The notes beneath the pieces are model-generated. The model saw only the letters and a list, made by a program, of their open reading frames with translations, ran no database searches and was not told the DNA's origin. Source: Pseudomonadota bacterium (GTDB lineage: Bacteria; Pseudomonadota; Gammaproteobacteria; Burkholderiales; Rhodocyclaceae). Taken from it: a DNA stretch of 64,000 nt. The stretch covers positions 1-64,000 of the forward strand of contig JAFEFC010000002.1 in NCBI GenBank assembly GCA_018240785.1. The letters are read 5' to 3'. A program made the position numbers and the translations under genes. Shown here in pieces: positions 1-7,864 of the stretch; within the stretch, counting starts at the first letter, position 1; the number at the start of each line of letters is the position of its first letter.

Positions 1-170
1 TATGGTTAGGTCGACACGGTTCGGGGTGACAGTCACAGGGTGCGGGACCAGCGCCGCAGCGGCATTCTGCAGAAGGCGGCTGTGGTCTACCCGGTCACGT
101 AGGAGTGGTGATTAACCCAGGGGGCAATTCCAGATGTCGTCAGGGGGTTAAATCTTCGTGTCGCTTGACA
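1..170. mobile_element. probable end of an insertion sequence (IS21-like ends)
   Basis: No protein can be read here, and hsdS homology starts abruptly at about base 171. Read leftwards on the minus strand from base 170, the sequence begins TGTCAAGCGACACGAAGATT. It also carries an inverted TTAACCC/GGGTTAA pair (about 112-118 and 145-151). Ends beginning with TGT and containing short repeats are typical of IS21-family elements. The transposase genes would lie left of the window. The family assignment is inference; a simple rearrangement is the alternative. Confidence 0.4.
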
Positions 171-1085
171 AAAGTCACCCCCTGCATGGAAAACGGCAAG
201 GCCGCAATTGCATCGGGCCTGATCGGGGGTGTCGGTTTTGGCTCTACCGAGTTCCACGTACTCAGGCCAGACACTCGCCTGATACTGGCGGAATACCTGC
301 TTCATTTCGTTCGGCAACGGCAATTCCGTGAACAGGCCAAAGCAGCCTTTGTCGGAACAGGAGGGTTGCAGCGTGTGCCCCCTGACTTCTTCAAGCGCGT
401 CAAGCTGCCGCTGCCTTCGCTCCCTGAGCAGCGGCGAATTGTGGAGTCCCTGAGGCACGTCGCGCCGCAGCCCTTTCGCAGCGCGATCGACCAAGCAAAA
501 CGCCTGCAATCCGCCCTGATCACCGAAGCCCTCTCCGGCCGCCTCACCGCCACCTGGCGCGAGCAGCACGCGCAGGCCCTGGCCGAGGCCGCCCGTGAGC
601 GCGATGCGCGGCTCGGGGCGCCCGCGCCCCGGGTGACGGTGCGCATCACCAAACACGCCCCCGCCGAGCGCCGCACCGACCTGGCTCGCCCGCGCCGGCA
701 GGCGGTGATCGAGCAGCTTTCCAGTTTTCAGCACGCGGTGTGGAACACGCTGCGCTTCGAGTGGCGTGGCGCGGTGCTGGCCGACGACCCGGCGGCGTTC
801 GAGGAGTTCTGCACCAGCCCGCAGACCGCCTGGCGCCTGGAAGGCTTTGCGGCCGGGCGTGAGCAGGTGCGGCGCGCCCTCGACCAACTGGCCGCGATGG
901 GCCTGATCCGCAAGGTGAGCCTGCCGCGTCCCGATCCCACCACCGGCCGCACCGAGTACCTGACCGCTTTCCGCCCCCTGCGCGAGGCCGAGTACGGCAA
1001 CCGCCCCGAAGAAGACACGGCGCTGGCCGATGCCGAGCGGCTGGGGCGCGAGCTCGAGCGCCGCCGGGCGCCGGAGGCGCGTTGA
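171..1085 (+). pseudogene. hsdS: type I restriction-modification specificity subunit HsdS, 5'-truncated
   Basis: HsdS recognises the DNA target in type I restriction-modification complexes. The visible part has the end of a target-recognition domain (KVTPCMENGKAA, then GVGFGSTEFHVLRP). Next is the conserved junction LPLPSLPEQRRIV that begins the central helical spacer, followed by a longer C-terminal extension with winged-helix-like sequence. At roughly 300 residues it lacks the whole first recognition domain, and the frame has a stop at 27-29. A GTG at 105 could open the frame, but its first residues look like non-hsdS sequence. The break coincides with a putative IS end at base 170, so I treat the gene as inactivated. 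hsdM and hsdR are not in the window. The stop is directly followed by the ATPase start. Confidence 0.7.
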
Positions 1086-2993
1086 ATGCGGCTGCGCTAC
1101 CTGCACCTGTCGCACTACCCGCCGCTGGCCGATCTGGCGGTGGCCTTCAGCCCGCGCGCGCCCTGGGCCGCGTTCGAACCGCAGGGCGCGCCGGCCCGGC
1201 TGGCCATCCACTTCGTCATCGGGCAGAACGGCAGTGGGAAGAGCCACCTGCTGCGGGCGCTGGCCGAAAGCTTTCTGGCCCTGGCCGACGAGCGCCTGCC
1301 GCGCAGCCCGCTGAGCCTGATCTACGAACTGGGCCGCCCGGGCGAGCCGGGGCACCGCACGCTGATCTTCGACTGCCCCGGCGAGGCCCACGCGACCACG
1401 CTGTGGCAGGCAGAGGGCTGGGCCTTCCCCGACACGACGGACCGCGAAGCCTTCGCCCAGGCGATCGCCTACCTGCGCACAGTCGAGCGCACGCTGCAGG
1501 GCACGCTGGCCGTGTTCAAGCGCCGCATCGCCCGGGGCGACTACCCGCAAAGCGTGCCCGATGCGCTGCCGCGCGCGCTGCTGGCCTACACTTCGGGCTG
1601 GATGGAGCCATGGCGCGCCGCCTGGCAGCCGCCCGTGGATGGCGAGGCGCTGAATGGGGTGACGCAGTCGCCCGACCATGACCCCAGCCAGGAGCGCCCT
1701 CCCGGCTGGACGGAGGAGGACGAGGCCAGCGTCGTGAACGATGGCGGCCACTTCGGCGACGAGACCGCCCGCACCATGGCCCCGGCCGAGGCGGACAGCG
1801 CGCCGGCCGACCTGTTCCGCCGCCCGCTGCTGCTGGAGCCGGTGATGCTCACCGCCGCGCTGCTGGCGGTGGCCTTGCAGGCGGCCGAGGCGCGCCGCCA
1901 AGGGCAGGCCGATGAGGCGCTGGCGGACTTGTTCCGCAAGGCCGGCTGGCACCGCCTGGTGGGCGTGCGCCTACGGGTGAACCTGGACCGCGCCCAGGGC
2001 GCGCCGCGCGCCTTGGTCGAGCGCATGCACGACGCCATCCGGCTGGCCGGCGAGTGCCTGGCCGAGCCTCATCCGGGCAAGGCGCTGCGCAGCCTGTACT
2101 TCGACCTCGACGGGGCGCTGCCAGCGAGCACCGAACCGCGCGACGCCCAGCGCTTTGAAGGCTTGACCACTCAGGGCCAAGCCTTGCATGTCCTGCTGGG
2201 CGAGAAGGGCGACACCGCGTTCGAGCGCTTTGGCGCCTTGCTGGGCTGGTGGCGGCACGGGGTGCTGGAAGACATCGAGCTCTTTATCCGCCGCAACGAC
2301 AAGCCCGACGAGGAGAGCCTGAGCGACCTGAGCGACCCGGGCGTGCTGCGCCTGAGCGAGTTCTCCGACGGCGAGCGGCTGGTGCTGGCGCGCTGGGCGC
2401 TGTTCCACCTGCTGGCAGGGCAGGACGACGCGCTGCTGTTGCTGGACGAGCCCGAGACCCACTTCAACGACGCCTGGAAGCGCGAGATCGTGCAGGTGGT
2501 GGACGCGGCTATGGGGGCCGATGCCAGCCAAGTGCTGATCGCCACCCACTCGGCCATCGTGCTCTCCGACGTGTTCGACGAGGAGGTGGTGCACATTCGC
2601 AAGGTGGACGGTCAATCCACCGCCGAGGCCGTGTCGGACCACACCTTCGCCACCGACCCCAGCGCACTGATGATGACCGTGTTCGATGCCGAGGACAGCA
2701 TCGGGGCGCGAGCCCAGCGGCGCATCGAGGCGTTCTTACGTGCCGCTGCCCAGAAAACGGAGCCCACGTCGGATGACGTGCGGCAATTGCAAGCGCTGAT
2801 TCGCCGCCTGGGTACGGGCTTCTACCGCACCGAGCTGCAAACCCTGCTCAACCGCTGGCAGCAGGCCCCCGACCTGCGCGCCATCGAGCAGGTGATCCCC
2901 TCCCTGCAGTCGGACGCGCTCAAGGACGAACTGCGCGCGCTGATCCTCAAGGCTGCGGATGCAAAGGGCGGCCCGGAGGGCAGCGATGCTTAA
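1086..2993 (+). CDS. restriction-system-associated AAA/ABC-type ATPase
   Basis: This 635-residue P-loop ATPase starts at the base after the hsdS stop. Walker A is IGQNGSGKS (residues 45-53). A signature-like LSEFSDGERLVLARWALF precedes the Walker B LLLLDEPETHF (about 450), and an H-loop follows (IATHSAIVL). This layout, with a long low-conservation insert between the halves, is that of RecF/OLD/PtuA-like defence ATPases. The protein resembles the NCBI family named restriction system-associated AAA family ATPase. It overlaps the following HNH gene by 8 bases, so the two are probably co-translated and act together. A role in anti-phage defence is inferred from the hsdS and nuclease neighbours. 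Confidence 0.8.
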   Translation: MRLRYLHLSHYPPLADLAVAFSPRAPWAAFEPQGAPARLAIHFVIGQNGSGKSHLLRALAESFLALADERLPRSPLSLIYELGRPGEPGHRTLIFDCPGEAHATTLWQAEGWAFPDTTDREAFAQAIAYLRTVERTLQGTLAVFKRRIARGDYPQSVPDALPRALLAYTSGWMEPWRAAWQPPVDGEALNGVTQSPDHDPSQERPPGWTEEDEASVVNDGGHFGDETARTMAPAEADSAPADLFRRPLLLEPVMLTAALLAVALQAAEARRQGQADEALADLFRKAGWHRLVGVRLRVNLDRAQGAPRALVERMHDAIRLAGECLAEPHPGKALRSLYFDLDGALPASTEPRDAQRFEGLTTQGQALHVLLGEKGDTAFERFGALLGWWRHGVLEDIELFIRRNDKPDEESLSDLSDPGVLRLSEFSDGERLVLARWALFHLLAGQDDALLLLDEPETHFNDAWKREIVQVVDAAMGADASQVLIATHSAIVLSDVFDEEVVHIRKVDGQSTAEAVSDHTFATDPSALMMTVFDAEDSIGARAQRRIEAFLRAAAQKTEPTSDDVRQLQALIRRLGTGFYRTELQTLLNRWQQAPDLRAIEQVIPSLQSDALKDELRALILKAADAKGGPEGSDA

Positions 2994-4071
2994 GCCCATC
3001 CACCGCGTGGCCTGCTCACCGGCCCTGGCCGCCTGCCAGCAACTGATGCGGCGCTTTGCGTTATGGTTGTGTGATCAGCATGTGTCCGGTACTTCGGTCA
3101 CGCAGGCTAATTTACAGAGGAACATGGGCAGCGCCATCGAAGGCGACTGGCTGTGGCAGTTGCTCGCCGGCAGCACGGGCACCAAGGCGCTGTTGGACAA
3201 GGCAAAGCGCATCGCCGACCTGCCGCTGGCTGAAAAGAACGGGCTCCAGCAGTGGATTCACGCGGTGAATTCGCTGGTGCAGCACTTTGGCCCGACACCG
3301 CCCGCCTCCTTGCCGGTGAATCCACCTAATGGGTGGCGTGCTCGGGACCAGCGTTGGACCGTCTTCAAGGACGTGATGGTGGCGTTTTACGAGGAGGGTT
3401 TGCATGGTCGCGGCGGCCTACCTTACGCCGCCAACGGCGCCCCCACGGGCGATGTCGCGCTGCGCGTGAGCTACGACCAATTCGTGCGCGAGTTTCGCGC
3501 CGCGCACCGCCTCGATCCCCACCCGAATGCCCGCGACGTCTGCGTGCTCTGTGGCGGGCCATTGGTGCTGCCCGCCGTGGACCACTGGCTGGCCAAGACG
3601 GCGTTCCCGCTGCTGGCCGTGTGCGCCGACAACCTGATGCCGATCTGCGGGGAATGCAACGTTGCGCCGCAGAAAGGCCAGAAGGATGTCCACACCGGCG
3701 GCGCGTTCTCCGATTGGTTCCACCCCTATCTGCGCCATGCCAACGGGGCAATCCGACTGCGCTACGACGAAGCCACGCCGAGCGTTCGCGTCGAGAGCGC
3801 AACACCTGCCGATGTCGTCAAGGTTCAGAATCTGAACGACCTGCTCAACCTTTCCGAACGCTGGACGCGGGAGTTCAAAGCCGAGTACCGGCGCCTGCAG
3901 CGCGAGGCGCAGCGCCGACAAATTGGCAACGTGCAAGCGCTTCAGCAGCGCCTCATGGAGTACCGCCAGGATCTATCGGCAGCCGAGCCGCACCACGAGA
4001 TTCATGCGCTGCTGGCCGAAGCACTGCTTGATCCCGCACGCTTGCAGGCATTCGCGCAGATCACCCCGTAG
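2986..4071 (+). CDS. HNH endonuclease-like protein paired with the ATPase
   Basis: This 361-residue protein carries a zinc-type HNH/beta-beta-alpha-Me core. The first knuckle is CVLC (186-189), then DHW (199-201), an Asn at 216, and a second knuckle CGECN (221-225). The start at 2986 is chosen because GGAGGG lies five to six bases upstream; an in-frame start at 2959 has no comparable site. The ATG lies inside the end of the ATPase gene, indicating translational coupling. An ATPase plus HNH nuclease pair is the composition of the Septu (PtuA/PtuB) defence system, but the relation to Septu is inference. The first third is poorly recognisable, and a stretch near 3056-3120 looks more AT-rich than its surroundings. 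Confidence 0.7.
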   Translation: MLKPIHRVACSPALAACQQLMRRFALWLCDQHVSGTSVTQANLQRNMGSAIEGDWLWQLLAGSTGTKALLDKAKRIADLPLAEKNGLQQWIHAVNSLVQHFGPTPPASLPVNPPNGWRARDQRWTVFKDVMVAFYEEGLHGRGGLPYAANGAPTGDVALRVSYDQFVREFRAAHRLDPHPNARDVCVLCGGPLVLPAVDHWLAKTAFPLLAVCADNLMPICGECNVAPQKGQKDVHTGGAFSDWFHPYLRHANGAIRLRYDEATPSVRVESATPADVVKVQNLNDLLNLSERWTREFKAEYRRLQREAQRRQIGNVQALQQRLMEYRQDLSAAEPHHEIHALLAEALLDPARLQAFAQITP

Positions 4072-4286
4072 GCCGCTGTAACGCTCACCAGTGCTCGTAA
4101 GCTCGGGCGGCACGTTTCCGTTGGTAAGCTACCGATACACAAGGCATCAGTACGCAAGCAGTACAGTCACCAGCTTCACGTGTCTGATCCTAACTACGCT
4201 AACTTACTGATTATTAAATACAGTGACCTTCACTCGATTGCGCACAGCTTCTCTTTTCTTTCAATAGCTTATTGACTTAAAAGGAA
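4072..4286. other. AT-richer non-coding tail of the genomic island
   Basis: No credible gene is seen in these 215 bases. The sequence is clearly less GC-rich than both sides and ends exactly where the tRNA-Met fragment begins. It includes a GTAC-N7-GTAC element at about 4151-4165. Such stretches next to an att core often hold integrase arm-type or excisionase sites; that reading is inference. Confidence 0.4.
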
Positions 4287-4332
4287 ACTCATAATCCTTT
4301 GGTTGCGGGTTCGAGTCCCGCAGGGCCCACCA
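4287..4332 (+). repeat. 3' fragment of tRNA-Met(CAT): island attachment site (att)
   Basis: The 46 bases read as the 3' half of an elongator tRNA-Met: anticodon loop CTCATAA, variable region, T arm GCGGG/TTCGAGT/CCCGC, acceptor strand AGGGCCC, discriminator A and encoded CCA. The 5' half (acceptor strand GGGCCCT, D arm, 5' anticodon stem) is absent. The sequence before ACTCATAATCC does not pair, so this is not a functional tRNA. Integrases that use tRNA 3' ends leave such a direct repeat at the far end of the element. The intact gene should lie at the other end, left of the window. Confidence 0.8.
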
Positions 4333-4343
4333 ATCGCGTCACA

Positions 4344-4375
4344 CGAAACGCCGACCTCGACGGGTCGGCGTTTCG
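4344..4375. terminator. strong hairpin terminator between tRNA-Met remnant and gloA
   Basis: A perfect 13-bp stem (CGAAACGCCGACC at 4344-4356 with its complement at 4363-4375) has a 6-base loop and is followed by CCTTT. It lies just behind the tRNA-Met 3' end, so it is probably the original tRNA terminator. It also faces the end of gloA, where it could act from the other strand. Confidence 0.7.
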
Positions 4376-4406
4376 CCTTTCGGGCTGCGAAACCCTCGAC
4401 CGACGC

Positions 4407-4823
4407 TCACCAGACGCCGACGTTGGGCATCGAGGCCCAAGGCTCCTGGGCCGGCAGCGGACCGCCCTTCTGCAGCAGCTCGACCGAGATCAGGTCTGGC
4501 GAACGGACGAAGGCCATGTAGCCGTCGCGTGGCGGGCGGTTGATCGTGATGCCCGCGTCCTGCAGGCGCTTGCAGGTCGCGTAGATGTCGTCGACCTGAT
4601 AGGCGAGGTGGCCGAAATTACGCGCGCTGCCGTAGTCCTCCACGTCCCAGTTGTAGGTCAGTTCGACCTGCGCGTCCTCGTCGCCCGGGGCGGCCAGGAA
4701 GACCAGCGTGAAGCGGCCCTTCTCGTGCTCGGTGCGACGGACCTCATGCAGGCCCAGGGTGTTGTAGAACTTGAGCGATGCATCGAGATCGCGCACGCGA
4801 ACCATGGTGTGAAGATATTTCAT
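4407..4823 (-). CDS. gloA: lactoylglutathione lyase (glyoxalase I)
   Basis: GloA converts the hemithioacetal of methylglyoxal and glutathione to S-lactoylglutathione in cytosolic methylglyoxal detoxification. The 138-residue protein is a single glyoxalase/VOC domain starting MKYLHTMVRVRDL. The expected metal ligands can be placed at H5, E54, H72 and E115. The substrate-facing NTLGL and the FGHLAYQVDDIY strand are conserved. The length suits the bacterial single-domain, Ni-type enzymes. It is the first core-genome gene after the island boundary and lies 72 bases downstream of sodC on the same strand. Confidence 0.9.
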   Translation of the reverse strand: MKYLHTMVRVRDLDASLKFYNTLGLHEVRRTEHEKGRFTLVFLAAPGDEDAQVELTYNWDVEDYGSARNFGHLAYQVDDIYATCKRLQDAGITINRPPRDGYMAFVRSPDLISVELLQKGGPLPAQEPWASMPNVGVW

Positions 4824-4895
4824 GCAGCCGGATCTCCGGAGAAAGGTTTCACATTCCAGCCGGGGTCCGCGATGGGCGCCGCCGGCTGGATCAGG

Positions 4896-5435
4896 TCAGT
4901 CGATGACGCCGCACACGATGCGCGGCCCACCACCGCCGAGCGGCTCGGGGTGATCGCTGTGATTGTCGCCACCGGCATGCACCATCAACGAGCGGCCAGC
5001 CAGATCGGACAATTTGAGCCTGGGCGCGAGGACAGGCTGAAGCGCGTTCCCCGCAGCATCGACATACAGTGGCGGCAGATCGCCGAGGTGGCCCTCGCCC
5101 CACGGCAGGTCATGCTTCTTCGTCCCCTGCGGGTCGTAGTGCCCGCCGGCCGCGAGCGCCGCCACCGACTTGCCGTCCTTGTCGAGGGCTGCGCAGCTCG
5201 GCTTCTCGTGCACATGGAAACCATGCAGCCCTGGCGGCAAGCCCTTGAGATCGGGCGTGAACACGACGCCGTAGCGGGTTTCGTTGGCGACGACCCTGCC
5301 GACGGGTGCGCCCGCACCCGACACGGAAACTGCCACCATCTCGATCACCTTGTCGGGTGCGGCCCATGCCGCGGTCGCGGTCATGGACAACGCCAGGATC
5401 AGACTTCTTGGAGTTCGCTGCTTGATGCGTTTCAT
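4896..5435 (-). CDS. sodC: periplasmic Cu,Zn superoxide dismutase
   Basis: SodC dismutates superoxide in the periplasm. Residues 1-26 are a Sec signal peptide ending AWAA. The HGFHVHE block gives copper ligands H74 and H76; H99 (GGHYDP) bridges Cu and Zn. H108, H116 and D119 fit zinc ligation, and H153 ([13 protein letters not shown]) is the last copper ligand. C81 and C175 can form the conserved intramolecular disulfide. The 179-residue length is normal. It lies upstream of gloA on the same strand, a plausible but unproven stress pair. Confidence 0.92.
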   Translation of the reverse strand: MKRIKQRTPRSLILALSMTATAAWAAPDKVIEMVAVSVSGAGAPVGRVVANETRYGVVFTPDLKGLPPGLHGFHVHEKPSCAALDKDGKSVAALAAGGHYDPQGTKKHDLPWGEGHLGDLPPLYVDAAGNALQPVLAPRLKLSDLAGRSLMVHAGGDNHSDHPEPLGGGGPRIVCGVID

Positions 5436-5566
5436 GTCTGCTCTCCGGTGGGGGACAGAGGCGCGCCGTGGCGCCGCGGTAGCGCCCGCAGCACCTCGCC
5501 CGTCAGACCGCGACTACCGCGGCGCGGTCGATGCTATCACCGGCTGCACCGTTGATGCGGGCAAGA

Positions 5567-6346
5567 TCAGGCCTCGAGGTCCATCATGGGCTGCCCGTCC
5601 AGCACCGGCAGGCGTGCCGACGCCGCACGCAGCGCCTGCCGCGCGCGGCGCCAGTCGGGGTAGATGCGTTCCACCACCGCCCAGAAGCGCGGCGAATGAT
5701 TCATCTCGACAAGGTGGGCAACTTCGTGCGCGACGACGTAGTCGATCAGCGCGGGCGGAAGGTGGATCAGTCGCCAGTGCAACCGGATGCCGCTTGCGCT
5801 GCTGCAGCTTCCCCAGCGCGTGCGTGCGCTCGACAGGCGCACGGCGGGAAGCGGCAGGCCGAGCCGCAGGCAATACTCCTCGACGCGATTGCGGTGCCAC
5901 GTCAGCGCGCGCGCCTTGAGTGCCCGGATCAGCTCGCGCCGCGGATCGGGCGACGAAGGCAGCAGGATCTCGTCAACATCGTCCAGTCCATTGCGCCACG
6001 ACGCGCGTCGCCCATTGCTCAGGCGCACGCACAGTTCGCGCCCGAGCAGCGGCAGCCGCGCACCATCCTGCACGTGGAAGATGGGCGGAGCGCTTGCCTC
6101 ACGCGCCCGCAGCCTGTCCAGCAACCAAGGCCCGTGGTGGCGGACGAAGCGATCGATATCGGCCAGCGTGGCGAGAAACGGCACCGCGACGCGTGCGCCG
6201 CGATGGTCGACCTGCAGCGCAAACGAACGCCGCGCCGAACGTCGCAGGGTCAGCGCAACCCGGGTGCCGTCGATGTCCACCGCATGCGACACCTCCGACG
6301 CCGCCGGAACGGAACGCACGCCGCCGCTCAGGCCTTGTCTTCCCAC
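5567..6346 (-). CDS. YgjP-type (M48 family) metallopeptidase domain protein
   Basis: This 259-residue protein of the YgjP/DUF45 family has the zinc motif HEVAH at about 207-211, followed by the MNHSPRFW block with further conserved His and Trp residues. The N-terminal half has the beta-rich sequence typical of the family, including the ligand-like RLGLPLP and TRWGSC blocks. No signal peptide is visible, so it is probably cytosolic. The true substrate is unknown. Its start overlaps the end of the upstream gene by 19 bases, implying co-expression. The exact start is uncertain because residues 1-20 are poorly constrained. Confidence 0.8.
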   Translation of the reverse strand: MGRQGLSGGVRSVPAASEVSHAVDIDGTRVALTLRRSARRSFALQVDHRGARVAVPFLATLADIDRFVRHHGPWLLDRLRAREASAPPIFHVQDGARLPLLGRELCVRLSNGRRASWRNGLDDVDEILLPSSPDPRRELIRALKARALTWHRNRVEEYCLRLGLPLPAVRLSSARTRWGSCSSASGIRLHWRLIHLPPALIDYVVAHEVAHLVEMNHSPRFWAVVERIYPDWRRARQALRAASARLPVLDGQPMMDLEA

Positions 6347-7077
6347 TCCAGCCCGCGCTCCGACAGTGAGGTGCGAATCCGCGCCATGGCATCGGTGACG
6401 TCCGCTGCCGGCCCCTTCATCCCCAGCTCGAGCGATCGCCGCTGTCCCTCAGCAGCGATCGTGGGCAGGCTGAACAGGGTCGCGCGCGGAAAGGCGAGCG
6501 TGACCTCCTGCATCAGCGAGATGAGCTGGCCCTCGTACGCATCCCACACGGTGACCGCCGCCTCGACGTAGTCCTCGGCATGGAAGAGATGGCCATAGTG
6601 CGTGTCGAGCACCCACTCCATCATTGGCCAGGCCATGACCGGGAAACCCGGCGCGAAATAGTGCTGGCGGATGGTGAAACCCGGAATGCGGTTGAACGGG
6701 TTGGGAATGATGTCGCTGCCTACCGGAAACACGCCCATCTGCAGGCGCTCGGGCGTGATCTCGCTGCCGAAGCGCGCCCGGATCTCGGCCTCGGCTTGGG
6801 GGTGCAGTTCCAGATCCAGCCCCAGTGCCGCTGCCGCGGACTGCCGGGTGCGATCGTCCGGCGTGGCGCCGATGCCGCCGAAGCACAGCACGATGTCACC
6901 ACTGGCGAAGGTCTGCTTCAGGGTCGCGGTCAGCCTGTCGCCATCGTCACCCGCATAGCGCGCCCACGACAACTTCAGTCCGCGCGCGCCGAGCAGTTCG
7001 ATGACTTTCGTCAGATGTTTGTCGCTGCGGCGACCCGAGAGGATCTCGTCGCCGATGATCAATGCACCGAAGTTCAT
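6328..7077 (-). CDS. molybdopterin-binding (MoCF/CinA N-terminal-like) domain protein
   Basis: The 249-residue protein begins MNFGALIIGDEILSGRR and carries the MoaB/Mog-type GGIGATPDD loop of the MoCF_biosynth fold (residues about 65-75). This is the fold of the N-terminal half of CinA. The C-terminal nicotinamide-nucleotide amidase domain of CinA is absent, so the damage-inducible or amidase function should not be assumed. Homologues are annotated as competence/damage-inducible protein A or molybdopterin-binding protein. It overlaps the EI24 gene by 4 bases and the YgjP-like gene by 19, making a three-gene minus-strand unit. Confidence 0.82.
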   Translation of the reverse strand: MNFGALIIGDEILSGRRSDKHLTKVIELLGARGLKLSWARYAGDDGDRLTATLKQTFASGDIVLCFGGIGATPDDRTRQSAAAALGLDLELHPQAEAEIRARFGSEITPERLQMGVFPVGSDIIPNPFNRIPGFTIRQHYFAPGFPVMAWPMMEWVLDTHYGHLFHAEDYVEAAVTVWDAYEGQLISLMQEVTLAFPRATLFSLPTIAAEGQRRSLELGMKGPAADVTDAMARIRTSLSERGLEWEDKA

Positions 7078-7850
7078 GCGTTCGTCCGAGGCAGGGATTT
7101 GGGGGTAGCGTCGAGGATGGTGACGCCGTTTCGCGTGCGCTCGCGGCGCAAGGCCTCGAGCATGAAATGCACGAAGGCGAGACCCGAATAGGCCGGCGCG
7201 ATCAGGTTGAGGATAGGGACGTAGGCCAGCAACGCACAGGCGCCACCGAGGGCGAGCATGGGCAGGCGCTGCTCGGCGCGAAGGCGCCGCAGTTCGTCGG
7301 CATCGGCGTGGAGCATCAGCGCGTCATAGCCGAAGGCACGCTGGTTCAGCCAGCCGGTCAGCAGCACCGACGCGATGAGCCCCACGCCCGGGATCAGCCA
7401 GAAGGGCAGCGACGCCAGCAGCGCGACAACGAACATCAGCGCGGAGGTGAGGGCATTGAGCCCGCTGCCGAAGTTCGAGCCACCGCGCCGCTGCTCGAGG
7501 TCGGCATAGTCCTTGCGGCCCACGCGCTCCAGCATCAGGGGCAGCGCGACCACCGCGACCAGCACCGCGGCTGTCACGTAGATCAACGGAACGAAGGCGA
7601 GCGCCAGCCCTACCTTCAGCAGCACCAGCACGATGGCGGCGGTGGCCTCGCTCGTCGTCAGCCAGTCGCCGATCAGCGGCACCGCGTGCAGCCAGGCGAG
7701 CAGCGTGCCGATCATCACATCCCACTGCAGCACGCCGATGGTCACCCATAACGCAACCGCGACCAGCCCCGGCCACACGAGGTGCCAGAAGATGTCGCGC
7801 CGCCAGAGGCTGCGGAAGGCACGGCCGAATGCGAGCAGGATCTCCTTCAA
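7074..7850 (-). CDS. EI24-domain (CysZ-like) inner-membrane protein
   Basis: The 258-residue protein has several hydrophobic spans: near 20-45, 65-95 with VLLKVGLALAFVPLIYVTAA, 130-165, and 200-225. The conserved C-terminal PILNLIAPAYSGLAFVHF box marks EI24/CysZ-family membrane proteins. CysZ is a sulfate permease in enterobacteria, but this branch is usually annotated only as EI24 domain protein, so transport of sulfate is not established. Its 3' end overlaps the MoCF-like gene by 4 bases. It lies 14 bases downstream of ffh with opposed ends not sharing sequence. Confidence 0.8.
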   Translation of the reverse strand: MKEILLAFGRAFRSLWRRDIFWHLVWPGLVAVALWVTIGVLQWDVMIGTLLAWLHAVPLIGDWLTTSEATAAIVLVLLKVGLALAFVPLIYVTAAVLVAVVALPLMLERVGRKDYADLEQRRGGSNFGSGLNALTSALMFVVALLASLPFWLIPGVGLIASVLLTGWLNQRAFGYDALMLHADADELRRLRAEQRLPMLALGGACALLAYVPILNLIAPAYSGLAFVHFMLEALRRERTRNGVTILDATPKSLPRTNA

Positions 7851-7864
7851 AGGGACACTCCTCC

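Noticed and set aside
87-1952. Long open frame on the minus strand opposite hsdS and the ATPase
   Set aside because: Arg/Gln/Ala-rich sequence without domains; it is the antisense shadow of high-GC genes with clear motifs.
4287-4332. Functional tRNA-Met gene
   Set aside because: The 5' acceptor strand, D arm and 5' anticodon strand are missing, so it cannot fold as a tRNA.
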